Program-made: the position numbers and the translations under genes
Notes under the pieces: model-generated
What the model saw: only the letters and a program-made list of their open reading frames with translations
What the model was told of the DNA's origin: nothing
The model's database searches: none
Shown: positions 53,386 through 64,000 of the stretch, piece by piece
How positions within the stretch are numbered: the stretch's first letter is position 1
How the letters are laid out: every line of letters begins with the position of its first letter
NCBI GenBank assembly: GCA_907163375.1
Contig: CAJQUW010006363.1
Location: forward strand, 1,505,501 to 1,569,500
Length of the DNA: 64,000 nt
Direction of reading: 5' to 3'
DNA from: Prostheceraeus crozeri
Taxonomy: Eukaryota; Platyhelminthes; Polycladida; Euryleptidae

Positions 53386-53825
53386 TTTATGAGTCGACAC
53401 TATACCTACTATACACTTATTCTATGTTTACAATGTTTGTATTTGATCATCAAAAACTGAGAATTGAACAACAAACCCAAACATCTGTCATACAATTCGC
53501 CTGCGTATAAAATCCGCCCTTAAATAGCAAAAAATCGTATTACTCACAGGCTATATTCAAGGAAATGTTGCCATTGCAGTTAAATTCAAATATTCGGTTA
53601 TTGGCCAATTGTAAATAGTAAGCAATCGATTAAGTTTGTTAATAAATGGGTTTACCGGTCTCTAGTTCACCGGTGCATCCCTGGGTTTTGTCTACTATTT
53701 GAAGCTATTTGAAGTCAACAGGAAGGACAAACAAGCTGAAAGTGCCACGACAATCCATCATCGATTCACACATTAGCATAACAGCTTAAAAGTATTGTTT
53801 GCGCGCATATTTTCCACGAACTTAC

Positions 53826-53997
53826 CTAAACAATAGATATCTGCAGAATGAGTTGATTCAAACATTTCATCCACCATTTCTCCAATAGATTTCTCACGCA
53901 TTCTTCCAAGCATTTCAAATGTTTGACAAATATGAACGGACGATTTCTTCATGAGACGAAAGAATATTTCGTTTGTCAAACCAATCGGACCGTCCAG
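53826..53997 (-). CDS. Annexin-like exon (repeat III)
   Basis: Acceptor TTCTTGCAG, donor GTAAGT, 172 bp. It reads LDGPIGLTNEIFFRLMKKSS then VHICQTFEMLGRMREKSIGE and ends SADIYCL plus one base. This is annexin repeat III: the F-x-x-L/I-...-RS-H-...-TF pattern and the helix D-E part. The loop has DGPIGL in place of WGTDE. Phases agree with exons on both sides. Confidence 0.85.
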
Positions 53998-54054
53998 CTG
54001 CAAGAACATAGAGTTTATCATCACATTCAAGTGAAAATATTAGGAATAGCTTAC

Positions 54055-54393
54055 AGCATTCAAGGCTTCTGCATCTTTCCGAACTGCATCTTCGTTCACA
54101 GCGAAACTTTTCTCCTTCTTTCCAGTCAGTCGCCCAGAAAAAACCTTCCCGAACTCAGAATTCTCATTCAAGTCTGTGAAGAGATCATTTCCACCGGATG
54201 TAGCTTTATATTTCTGATTGAATGATGTTATTTCTTTCTCATCCATTGCAATCAGAGTGGCAATTGACAGCTGCGATCGAAGGTTGGAATGAATCAGCTC
54301 AGACATCGTTTCAGACGTCGGACGAAGTAATGCAGAAATCAAAGTTCGCCACTCAGCAGAAGGAGCAGCTTCATTGGCAGCAGCCATCAAATC
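54055..54393 (-). CDS. Annexin-like exon (end of repeat I and repeat II)
   Basis: Acceptor CTCAACAG, donor GTAAGC, 339 bp, phase 0 on both ends. DLMAAANEAAPSAEWRTLIS then ALLRPTSETMSEL is the end of repeat I (compare DL...L...G.FE.LI.ALM.P). IHSNLRSQLSIATLIAMDEK, then EITSFNQKYKATSGGNDLF and EDAVRKDAEAL form repeat II. The calcium loop position has RSQLSI rather than KGAGTDE. Annexins bind membranes through these loops, so calcium-dependent binding is doubtful. Confidence 0.87.
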
Positions 54394-54439
54394 CTGTTGA
54401 GGACGGAGAGCATAAATGCAAAAATCGTTGAATGCAATT

Positions 54440-56000
54440 GAATACGCAGCCGAACTACCCTCCGATCACATTTATCGGGAGCATGGTTGAAAGACAATGA
54501 CAGCGACTTGTAATAACTAAGGGTGCGTTTATACGGCAATCGAAAAACAATTGTCAATATAGTAGCATACTACAGCTATTCACTCTCAATTTCGGACATT
54601 TTTTAATGCTTTTTTTATTACATTTTCTAGCCGCTGTAATGGACAATAGTTAGTTCTGAACATCCAAAGCAAAGTAAGTATACAAGGGAAGTATAGGCAC
54701 TTGACATATTTAAACACTTTGATCCAAAGAAGTTCAGAATTAATTGAAACACATCTCGAAACTTGTATATCCATAAACCTAACTTGATTAGAATACCTAT
54801 CTGCTCATAAGATCTACTGAACATCTCAGAACATAGGAAGTAATGCAATAACAAGTATATTTCAAATCTTATCTATGAACTACAAAATGTGACAATTTCA
54901 TATAAAAATCTCATGAAATAGCATAATGAAAACAAAGCTTACAAAGAAATCACCTACCAGTTGAGACATCGTTGCACTTTGTTGAAGTAGGCCTGTAGTT
55001 GCGCTACACCGGATTCCGATTGGCGGACAGCGACTTTATAATTAAATTTAAAGCTCACGTTTTGGGTTGCGAAAGAACTGTATGATTAGTAATAATAAGA
55101 TACTTCATAACTTCAATAATAAAGCAAGGTAGGCAGGCTTATGCGGGGTTCTAGAAATGTGTAGCCCTATATACGAGTGAATGCCTAGAATAGACCGGCT
55201 CTGTGATGAATAGATGGCTCGTGATTCCTTTATGAATTATTGCAACGGCTTAGTAAAGTGTTTTCTCCTTCGGTTGTCCTTACAAAAACATACTTCTAAC
55301 TTTTCAAGTGCTAACAGCACCTAAAGCTTAAAATCTTTTCGGGTCAAAAATGACCGTCGGTTGTATATGGGTCAACTTGCTAACTCATTCTGTACGAAGT
55401 AGGCCTTTATGAAATTTTCACTGCGTCATTCATCAGGGAAAGTGAATTTGAGTGGTGGAATATAAAAGGGATTGGCTATTGACCTAGTTGTTTGCACACA
55501 TATTAAGTGCGGCCGTGATTCTTTCGACCTTCGAAATGGCGGCCGAAAAATGCAAAAGGTTGCGCACCCCTGGTCTAGACTATGTCTGATGACGCCAGAA
55601 GCACGATTATTGAGATAATGTCTTTGTTTCCATTGTTTTTCCATTCTTTTCTGACTCAACATGGATCGAAAAGTGTCAGCAAACAAGTTGAACGTGTAAA
55701 CGCAACCTAGCAATTGAATACAGAAATGTTGCTTGATTTCATAGCATCCACTTCATCATCACAAAGTTTGGCAACTTCTAAATTGTTCATAAAAATGTCG
55801 AAAGATCACCGACGACGGCAAATGCGCAAGTAGTTTGCATTCTTTTGCATTTCATCGAATGAAGAAATGAACATAGCAAGTAAGACAATAACTCGAAAAT
55901 TCGTGGAACTTCGACACACATCCTGCTCAATTCCTTTATAATACTTAAGTTGTATTTAGAAAATTTTACTCCTGTGAAGAACTTCTCCTTTCATCGAGAA
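54440..56000. other. Annexin intron, no feature
   Basis: Intronic DNA. Short frames occur at 54586-54854 and 55426-55713 on the minus strand but lack splice sites and family likeness. Confidence 0.4.
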
Positions 56001-56004
56001 CCTT

Positions 56005-56490
56005 TTCATCTACAAAAACCTACATTTGCAAAACCCAGCAAGCGTGGAAAGATTGCTTGCTCGTGACACGATCGTGGAGAATGTGCTTCATGCCGCATTA
56101 TTAGCCGTTCGAGTACTGAGCTCGATTCCCAGCTGGCAAGCCGTTTTTCATGGTGGTGCCAGGAGTAGAGCGCACAGAAATATCGCTTCAACCTAGCGAA
56201 GGTCAGAGGCATTGAAAAATTGAGAAATTCTCCGATTCTCCGAGGTCACCCGGAAGAGGTTGCTATTCTTATAAAAACAAACCCAGGTAGATTACGTCAT
56301 ATGCACACGGAAAGCTTTGCTTGCTCCAAATACGATAGTGGCGGATGTGCTTTGCTGGTCTTGGTGATCTTCAGGCAGCCCTAGCCGTTCGAGGGCTGGG
56401 TTCGGTAACCAACTGGCAAGTCATTTTTCATAGTGATGCAGAGGGCAAGGTGATTAGAAACATCGTTTCGACCTCGTGATAGCCGGCGGC
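56005..56490 (+). mobile_element. Two diverged tRNA-like SINE copies in tandem
   Basis: Segments starting near 56005 and 56265 share GCAAGC/GCTTGCTC, TAGCCGTTCGAG, CAACTGGCAAG/CAGCTGGCAAG, CATTTTTCAT/CGTTTTTCAT and a GGCATT end. Each has a B-box-like word (GCTCGATTCCC at 56119, GGGTTCGGTAACC at 56398). This suggests a tRNA-derived SINE family. The A boxes are not clear. Confidence 0.45.
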
Positions 56491-56519
56491 ATTTGTTTGT
56501 GAAATTCATTGTATATGAC

Positions 56520-57871
56520 TTCAAAGCTGGTAAGTGTAACATCCTAAAACAACTTTCGCATTTCTCTCAAGAAAATCATCATAATTGAAATAGCATTCAA
56601 CTTTCACAATCAGAGGAGACTCAAATAGGAGTGAACCGATTAATCGGCCGATTATTGATACGTTAAAACGAACATCGGCAATCGGCCAATTATTTGCCGA
56701 TTAGTGACTTATGGACTTTTTAGTGGACTCATGGAGACTTTTGTTAATTTTCAATAAAAAGTGACTGACCGAGAGACATGATTTCAATTTTTCGGTGAAA
56801 ATCTTCGGATTTTTTACATACACACTGCATTTTGAACTAGAACTCTAAATTTAAGTTTCTTTTTATCATCAGATAGTTGAAAACAACTAAATTCTTCCAA
56901 GACTCAATTTTCATGTAAAGATGACAAAGGCTGGTAAAAAAGTTTTTTTTTGGCAACATGATGTATAGACACTGTTTTTTCGCCGCGATTGCAGGGCAGA
57001 AGAGCTCTTTCAGAGTGGGAAAGAGGCCGCAGTTTTCGACTTGGGCCCACTGACCAAGGCCCGGAGACTTCAGCCGCTGTGCGGTTTTCATTGTTCGATC
57101 CTGGCGCGACCCATGAATTTCAGTTATTTGGTCTTGGCCTGGCTTATTTCAAATTAGTGCATATTGGCATTGGAATATATTGTCAAATTATACTTAAATA
57201 GTCAATGATCACATTTCAGGATTCATTCAAGATGTTTCTTGACGAGATTAAATACATGAGTATTCATAAGCCAACATACACATACACGGTCAGCGACTAA
57301 AATCAACTTTTTATGAATATTGTGCATAATTGAAATAATGGCATTATTGCACCTAGAACAGGATTCAAAAGATGGGTACAAAGATGCACATGAAGTTCTG
57401 ACGAAGATTGGGGTCAGTTACCTATCTAAAACTGGCACCCTATTGAAATCGATTGATTATGTACACCTTGTTTTAAGTACAGTAATCATCAATTTGATTT
57501 GAAAGACGTTTTCTCATCATATAAAACGATCTTCCTGCATCGTCGAACGATCCGTCTTTTGTACTGTTTAAACATCATCTCAAAGTGATGGTAAAGTCTG
57601 TCAATCGGACAAACAAAGAATGATATGGCAAGCTTCAGCAAGATTAAGCGGGAGCCTGTGTGCCAAAGAAGTGACACAAATAAGTTGCTCTACGACAGAG
57701 GCAAGTTGAGCAACGAGCTTGGCCATCCTCTGCTATTAGGTCATCCTGGAGACTGAAGCTCGTGGGATCCTAGATGAACAACAAGATAAGGAATTCGCTT
57801 GTGCACTTATCCCTTCATGAACATGCGCATGCACATATAGAATTCGATAACACAGTTTCAAGTTTAATTAC
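56520..57871. other. Annexin intron, no feature
   Basis: No coding exon found. A TTAATCGGCCGATTA palindromic word occurs near 56640, of the kind seen in simple hairpins. Confidence 0.4.
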
Positions 57872-58052
57872 CTGATCAAATAATTCCGAGTACTTCTTGC
57901 GTAAAGTTTGCCTTTGAGAATTGCATGCTTCACTGAGTTGTTGACCTAAGGAACTTGCGTCAGTATTTTCGATGTATTCGTGAGCACGATTACTTTCTTC
58001 CTCAGGATTGAAGGGGATTTTTGGCTGAACGGTTGCAGCTTTCTTTGAATCG
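57872..58052 (-). CDS. Annexin-like exon (start of core, repeat I)
   Basis: Acceptor TTTTCACAG, donor GTAATT, 181 bp. It reads DSKKAATVQPKIPFNPEEES, then NRAHEYIENTDASSLGQQLS and EACNSQRQTLRKKYSELFDQ. The PKIPFNPEEE lead-in and the NSQRQ-x(4)-Y-x-x-LF pattern are typical of annexin repeat I. The calcium loop position has ENTDASS instead of KGFGTDE. The first base completes the codon left open by exon 62745-62977. Confidence 0.87.
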
Positions 58053-58290
58053 CTGTGAAAATTGGAAATCCGGATTAGGGGACAAATGTGATTCTAGGGA
58101 CAACAGTATGCAGCGTGAATTTCGTAGCGATAAAAAGCATGAGTGCTGCTACGAGAAATAAATAAGGTTCATATGTTAAGAATGCAACCAATAGCCCGTT
58201 AAAGTAACGTAAGCAAAATAATGGTGAAAATGTTCAAGAAAATTATCTGAAAAAGCACTTTTCCGGAATCGGGAATGAGGACAATGAATA

Positions 58291-58370
58291 CAGTGAAACC
58301 TTGTTAATCTGAACTCCGATCATCCGAAAACTTCAACATCCGGACAAAAATGCATGGGAACGGAATTCCG
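58291..58370 (+). mobile_element. pogo/Tigger-like terminal fragment
   Basis: After a TA, the sequence starts CAGTGAAACCTTGTTAATCT with repeated ATCCGA/ATCCAA words, the usual look of pogo/Tigger ends. No matching right end was found within the next kilobase, so it is a one-ended remnant. Confidence 0.5.
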
Positions 58371-58559
58371 CAATGTTAATTTTGCCCGATAATCCAAAAA
58401 TACGTGTTTTGGAACCGATAGTTCGGATTTATGCGCACTTAGTTCGAGTGACTAGCTGATGGTGATAGTGATGTAATGCTAGCAAAAAATCCGCAATTTG
58501 TGATTCCATCCAGTTCGAGATTGAAGCTAGAGGAATAACAAGTGTAGCCTCAAGGGAGG

Positions 58560-60484
58560 TTTAGCGTCCATTATTGGTAGACATGATTCTTGCATTAAGA
58601 AGAGATAAGCAGAACAGACGCGCAGTTTTTTTAGCAAGGAATCGTCAGCCGACGCAGCGGTTATTTCCTTGGAAGATGTCACAGCTGCCCTTACTGGAAG
58701 CATTATTCAGGAAACCGCATAAGTTGATGGACTCTTCCAAAACTTTTTGTTCGCGCTATGTATAGAATAAATATGTAGAAAATTAGAAACAGTAAATGCT
58801 GTAAAATTTGATGTGAAACGCATTCATCTCAAGATGAACTTTGACTGAATTCAGTTGCAAAAATGAATTACGCAGCAATGAGACAAGTTAGACATAGCTC
58901 CCATAGCACAGATGCGCAAATATGGGAATTCAGAAAGTCATGGTATAGGCAAAAGCAAGTAGGATCCAGCGTTTCAATCCAGCGATTGATTGATTCTGCG
59001 TGCCAAACTTCCAGGATATGAGGAATAAAATAGGTTTGATCAAAGACCAAATTGCACCACTAATCCAACGTCAGGAATATTCCAGCTACTATGAGTTATG
59101 CGTGTTGATGCAGCACATCAAATGACGGTGCAAAAAAGCGAACAGCATTTGTCTTCGTACTTCATACAACAAATCAATTTTTTTGACATCATTACCTTCG
59201 TTCGAGTTTTCTGCGTTCCACACGAATTAAAGATCAATCATTAGAAGATCAATTATCAATCAATATCATTTACACTAATAATAATTTGAACAGTGAGTAA
59301 AACAAATTCCACCGCTAAAACAGGCTTGTGAAATTTCCCGTTAGCCCTTACGGAGAATCGAGCATGTACATGTGTCAAATCATTCGCGGAATAAGAAGAA
59401 AAACAACCTCCAATGTCAGAAGAATATTCTAATTCGAAAACCAAATTTTGAACAATTTGAAGTCGTGCCTTTTGAATCAACGCATCGTGATTTTTGTTGA
59501 TTTGTGATTTGTTAAATATTGTTAGAAAATGAGCGCAAAATTCACCGCAGACTTGCCTTCTCATTCAAACTAATATGGGATCAATTTATCGACGATACTA
59601 TGTTAAACATGTACTGAGGTGTAGCTGCACATTCAATAGGGAGTAGTGTTGACGTTGAATGATATAAATGTGATTCAATGTGAATTGACGTTGAATGATA
59701 ATGATTCTTGACGACGGACAGATGAGCTATTCTTGTCTGTTCCAATTAGTCTGTCAATCAATATTCAATCGTGCACTGTACAACACCTGCGACTCATGTT
59801 TCAACAGCGAAAAACTCCTATTTGTGGAATATAAGCCTATTGTTAGCGACTAGTCTGTTAGTCACACGAAGCTGATATACTGAATCGATGAATGCCAGAG
59901 ACATTTGTCTATTGTCTGATTAAGCCAACGCACTCTAGTACTCGAATTCATGTTTTTGCAAATCGAACACTATCACAACATTGTTTTACAATCACCACCA
60001 CGCGGGCATTATTAAAAGATCTCGATAAAAAATGCATGCACAATGCAAGCTAGCATGAAGCAATTATCACATTATCTTTACACGCGATGAATGTAAAGGA
60101 ATGGGCAGGAAAATAAGTTAAGAGGTGCAACATTGAGGATGTATGGAAAATAAGATTTTCAACTGTTCCATTTAATTAATGGGAGCAGTTATCACCGGGA
60201 CTGACCCTTGAGTCGAACGATCTGTCAGCAATCCACCAAGATTCGTTGTGCTCTCTCGATTGGAATATCTGAAATTAGCAAACTTTTGGATGATGCTACG
60301 AAACCTTATTATCTACTTTTCCATTAAATGAACTGCAACTAATTTGCTTGCATTCAAGTCTGATGCATAATCATGAAATTTAGAATATCAAAACTTTTGA
60401 CGCTACCGTTTATATCAGCCAAAATTGAGAAAATGTCTCGATATATCTTTTGCTCTTTTGTCTCAATGATATAAATGATATATC
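58560..60484. other. Annexin intron, no feature
   Basis: Intronic sequence between the first two visible annexin exons. A short direct repeat of TTGACGTTGAATGAT lies at 59649 and 59684. No exon or RNA gene was recognised. Confidence 0.4.
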
Positions 60485-60543
60485 CACAGAATTAAATATG
60501 TTGCTTATCTGCTTCGAAGCGCGCAGATGAATCTAATTCTGTG
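60485..60543. mobile_element. Mini hAT MITE (59 bp)
   Basis: CACAGAATTA ... TAATTCTGTG, same orientation and layout as 31214-31274. The flanks GATATATC and GATGTGTC agree at six of eight positions. An internal-deletion relative of 24060-24681. Confidence 0.75.
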
Positions 60544-60631
60544 GATGTGTCTTAACTTGGATAGTGCCGAAAATATTTGCTCTTTTGTAAGTTATAACAA
60601 CACTGTCTTGTTACCATTTACAAAACAAGTA

Positions 60632-61659
60632 ATTCAATGTGGGAGGGCAGGGCAACCGCTAGATATTCGGTAAAGTGTAAAGGCACTCTAGTTATAAACC
60701 GATGCATTTCGCCGGTGTCCTACAGGCATGTTCACGGAATGAAATTGACATGACAAGAAAATGTACATGACACTATGAGTATTTATCAAGTCAAACGTGA
60801 CAAACAGATGTGGAAAACACTAAAGATGCAATCTTAGAGAGTAAAAAGGGGTCATTATATGTTACTTAATCATTGCAGAAGTAATGTGAAGGAATGAAAC
60901 ATCTAAAAGAGTAGTGTAAAAACGAGTCATAGAATGTTCGTCCAAGCAGATCTAATATTGACCTCAATCCTGTTGACGCAGGAGTGCTTCTTGGACCACA
61001 GGGATTCCTTGATCCTTCTTTTCTTTAAGTGTCGCTCCCTGTCTATCACCTCACACCCTGACCAATCAATCTCATGGTCACTTTGTATAACATGATGAGC
61101 TACCTCCGAATTAGGAGAGATTATTTTTACATTACGCTTATGTTCTTTGAGTCTGTCGTCTATTGTCCGGGAGCTCTCGCCAACGTAATTCCATGAGCAC
61201 GCTGCATCACCACATTTGAGACGATAGACAACTCCAATATCCTTTGATTTGAGAGGCTGTTTTTTCACCAACAACCTTTTAAGTGTAGTTTTTGGCTTGA
61301 AGCATGTTCTTATGTCTAACTTTCTGAGAATAGTTGATATGGACTCCGATAATCTAGGGATATAGCCTACGGTATCACACAATCAGGAGAAAATTAAGGA
61401 ACATATAATAACCCCTTTTCACTCTCTAAGATTGCATCTTTAGTGAATTCCACATCTGTTTGTCACGTTTGACTTGATAAATACTCACAGTGTCATGTAC
61501 ATTTTCTTGTCATGTCAATTTCATTCTGTGAACATGCCGGTAGGACACTGGCGAAATGCATCGGTTTATAACTAGAGTGCCTTTTCACTTTACCGAATAT
61601 CTAGCGGTTGCCCTGACCTCCCACATTGAATCATATGGATAAGCAGGGATTATTTCGTC
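60632..61659 (-). mobile_element. Penelope-like element fragment with inverted pLTRs
   Basis: About 240-bp inverted repeats (60632-60872 and about 61392-61631, roughly 95% identical by eye) enclose a GIY-YIG endonuclease frame on the minus strand. The right repeat is followed by a 28-bp tail. A 12-bp direct word ACAAAACAAGTA stands before 60632 and at 61660-61671, a likely target duplication. The reverse transcriptase is absent, so the copy is 5'-truncated, as is common for this group. Confidence 0.85.
60927..61382 (-). pseudogene. Penelope-like GIY-YIG endonuclease part
   Basis: 151 codons read LLVKKQPLKSKDIGVVYRLK then CSWNYVGESSRTIDDRLKEH, which is the GIY-YIG core (VVY ... YVGE ... R...EH). 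It ends with RRIKESLWS and SAWTNIL, the usual C-terminus of Penelope-like proteins. A cysteine pair (CGDAACSW) lies between the GIY- and YIG-type parts. The frame is intact over the endonuclease but lacks the upstream reverse transcriptase. Confidence 0.85.
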
Positions 61660-61671
61660 ACAAAACAAGTA

Positions 61672-62744
61672 GTAACAAAAGTAAAGCTTTTTGCTAGAGT
61701 GGAATATTTTTTTCTTCAATTCTCAACTGGCTAATTTGAACATATTGATACTAATTTACACCTGTTTTTTTCTCGAACTTTGATGGCAAATGGGGCGGTC
61801 AGCGATGGTGCATGTTTGTTTCGGGATATTTCTGATCTCACGATATTTCTGGTTGCATTGCGTCACATACGTTGCTGCCCTCACACTTTACTGCACTGAA
61901 GGCATGGGAAATGTACACTAAAAATAGCTTAAGACATTGTTGACTTAAGAAAATAGTAATAACATGTTAATTTGATACTCATTATAGTTCACAGGCAAAT
62001 TTATGCAGTATTTCCATCTGTCAGTTGCTATCATACGATACAGAGCAGACAAATTGCAAAACTCCGCTGAAACGGCCAGCCTAAGTTATTTTCAATAATT
62101 TCTTCAGCAGTAGTCGTCACAATGTCACAAATATCTTTCAAAACTGCAACTGTCGAATTCTGTGCCATTTTTGGACATCATTATTCAAGCATAGCAATTT
62201 TCATGATTAGAAGCATCGTAAGAATCACCATTTGTTGAAGTATGTCTTGTGCCATCGACTTGTTGAGAAATTCACAAAAATTGATGTGTGTACTTCATAC
62301 CAACGCTATTGAAAGCACGAAGCTTCTACAGTGGTTGCAACAAGACATTGGACATCATTTCATTTTCAAATATCCTTCATAATCATAGAATGAAAAATTA
62401 TGTCAATGATTACTTGTTCGTGATATGCACAATTACGAACAATGACAGTTAAACAACAAAAAATGACCCAAGCAGCCATGCAGTATAAATGTTAAAAATT
62501 CTACATACATATGAAACTACCTTGCGAGCAAACTTGAAAGAAAACAATATTTGAAACACAAGGATCACCATGTGAATAGCGCATGCAAATGTATAGCGCT
62601 CCTATATGACATAATTCTTACCTCTCTGGAGTACTTGCTCTTACACTTCTGTTAAAGAGCAAAACATGAAACTGTTTTACATATCAAGGACTCCATTACA
62701 CCTACGGGGGGGACGTCAGTATAAATGTTTTCTGTCAGTCTTAC
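61672..62744. other. Annexin intron, no feature
   Basis: No exon, repeat end or RNA gene could be supported in this AT-rich stretch. Confidence 0.4.
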
Positions 62745-62977
62745 CCTTGAGGCTGGACCACATGTCTAGAGCTGGAACCTCCTTGAACGCTTGGAGCACC
62801 TTGTCTACTTCTAAATTGCCGGAAATTGGTTTGAGCTACATCTGCGTAGTAGCGATGACTTGGTCGATTGAGTGGATTGTTTGAATCGATGGTAGAAAAT
62901 CTGTCTGGAGGGCCAAATTTGCGGGGAGCATTGACTATCTCAATTTTTCCACGGTCTTTTTGAGATCGTCCTAATGG
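62745..62977 (-). CDS. Annexin-like exon (N-terminal tail)
   Basis: Acceptor TTTCTTTCCAG, donor GTAAGA, 233 bp open in one frame: PLGRSQKDRGKIEIVNAP, then RKFGPPDRFSTIDSNNPLN and RHVVQPQG at the end. Rich in proline, glutamine, arginine, serine and tyrosine, and probably disordered, like the long N-terminal tails of some annexins. It leaves two bases, exactly what exon 57872-58052 needs. The true start codon must be further upstream, perhaps beyond the window. Assignment to this gene rests on phase, strand and position. Confidence 0.7.
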
Positions 62978-63520
62978 CTGGAAAGAAAGCGCAACATTAT
63001 CTAAATGTAATTTATTTTGTTATTATAGCGATAATTAATCAAGGTTGAATGAATGATGGTTAATAATAAAGAATCCAAAAAGATTTGTTCAAAGAATAAG
63101 TTGAATGACAAACACCAATATAAACAGTTAGATAATCATAATAAAATCCCCGTCTTCATAAGTTCTGTTCTTATCTTTCTAGATGATTAACGTAGCCAAC
63201 AGGCATTGCGTAATTAAACAATCGTGAACACACTGATGCAGTTTGTAGATGGCACTAAGATCAAATAATGCAAACTACAGTCAATGTAGAAACTGACTTA
63301 TGTCCAGCAATGATATGCTTTGCGTTGTCAGGAGCTCAACAAAACGCAACACTAAGCTTGCAAAAAGATTGCAATTGGCATATTTTCGATATGCGAGCGA
63401 TTATCGTGCTTGTCTCCAATAAGGCTGAAATGTCAGTTTGCTATGCGTCGACAAAGTGCTACTTAACGAAGAATTCTTTCGGCTGTCGATGAGGATCGAT
63501 GAGCAAACATTAAATATGGA
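62978..63520. other. Upstream intron, no feature
   Basis: No further annexin exon found. A frame at 63268-63492 on the plus strand has no family likeness. Confidence 0.35.
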
Positions 63521-63713
63521 CAGTCAATCCCGCTTAATTGAGACACCAGCTCATTGAGGCGAGCCACAATATATCAAGCCCGCTATATTCGGGCAATTTA
63601 TGTTTTACAAAAGCATTTACATCACACAGCGATAATTCATTTTCCTGTGGGTAACCGCTTAATTGGGGCAAAAATGTTTCAAAATTCATGCCCCAGTTTA
63701 GAGGGATTGACTG
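63521..63713. mobile_element. pogo-like MITE
   Basis: Left end CAGTCAATCCCGCTTAATTG and right end inverted GGGATTGACTG; TA follows the right end. Internal CCGCTTAATTG words repeat. 193 bp, non-coding; the plus-strand frame running through it is chance. Confidence 0.65.
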
Positions 63714-64000
63714 TAATAAGGAAGTTTGTGCAAAAAGGTGACAATCGTAGCAACATTAATGTAGGCCCACGAAATCTTGAAGTCATTTTCTTCATTGCTG
63801 ATAGATGTATGGCATTAGGAATCATTCAAGAGATGCTACATGTTGCAGAGTTCCACATTGCAAGGTTGAGGGACAGATATATAATTTATGCCAAATTTGG
63901 AATGAATTAAGAATCAACATTGTGACGAAAAAACTGAAACCGAACTGAAATTGTGCTTTTCTCTGCAAGTAACTCCGACCGAATCCGAGCGACCGAAAAA

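Noticed and set aside
63554-63910. 118-codon plus-strand frame as a gene
   Set aside because: It begins inside a pogo-like MITE and has no likeness or splice context.

Overview
The window is animal genomic DNA, AT-rich and loaded with transposons. A host gene in dispersed exons, a Polinton, a Penelope-like element, several hAT families, piggyBac and Copia, and frequent TAGGCCTA-type words suggest a marine invertebrate. I cannot name the species.

Two host genes can be followed, both on the minus strand. The clearest is a divergent annexin. Six exons (62977-62745, 58052-57872, 54393-54055, 53997-53826, 51300-51194, 29449-29324) have matching splice phases and together give a proline/glutamine-rich N-terminal tail and all four annexin repeats. 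None of the four repeats has the usual GxGT calcium loop. A second, unidentified gene is represented by small exons between 7858 and 3987.

The last annexin intron (29450-51193) holds the main item: a 15.8 kb Polinton/Maverick at 34428-50223. It has 538-bp nearly identical terminal inverted repeats and a perfect 6-bp target duplication TTGCTT. It looks whole and young. It carries the expected set: adenain-like protease, integrase, double-jelly-roll major capsid, penton-like minor capsid, packaging ATPase and protein-primed DNA polymerase B. Four things are unusual. The integrase is fused behind a parvovirus-type phospholipase A2 domain, with a protease-type site between them. There is a second, membrane-anchored ATPase related to the packaging ATPase. 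There is a coiled-coil protein with a phage-tail-fibre-like head. A large inverted repeat sits beside the central divergent promoter.

Layout of the rest: a hAT-like element with TAGGGT ends (89-1168); a short MITE (2293-2749); unknown-gene exons (3987-7858); a piggyBac element with broken transposase (8175-11133); a decayed Copia element (about 11330-13850); a TCCGG-rich repeat zone (15824-19140) that contains a Mutator-like foldback element (17657-18833); a broken CR1/Jockey-group LINE on the minus strand (19703-22650); a hammerhead-ribozyme-like motif (22781-22820); three hAT-like elements nested one inside another (23136-25916); another terminal-repeat element (25977-27328); a GGAGCC-ended hAT (31358-33673) and a MITE (33864-34222) just before the Polinton. 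To the right lie annexin exons, a tRNA-like SINE pair (56005-56490), pogo-type remnants, a small hAT MITE (60485-60543) and a Penelope-like element with inverted pLTRs (60632-61659).

All splice calls are by eye from consensus sites and phase. No database search was possible.
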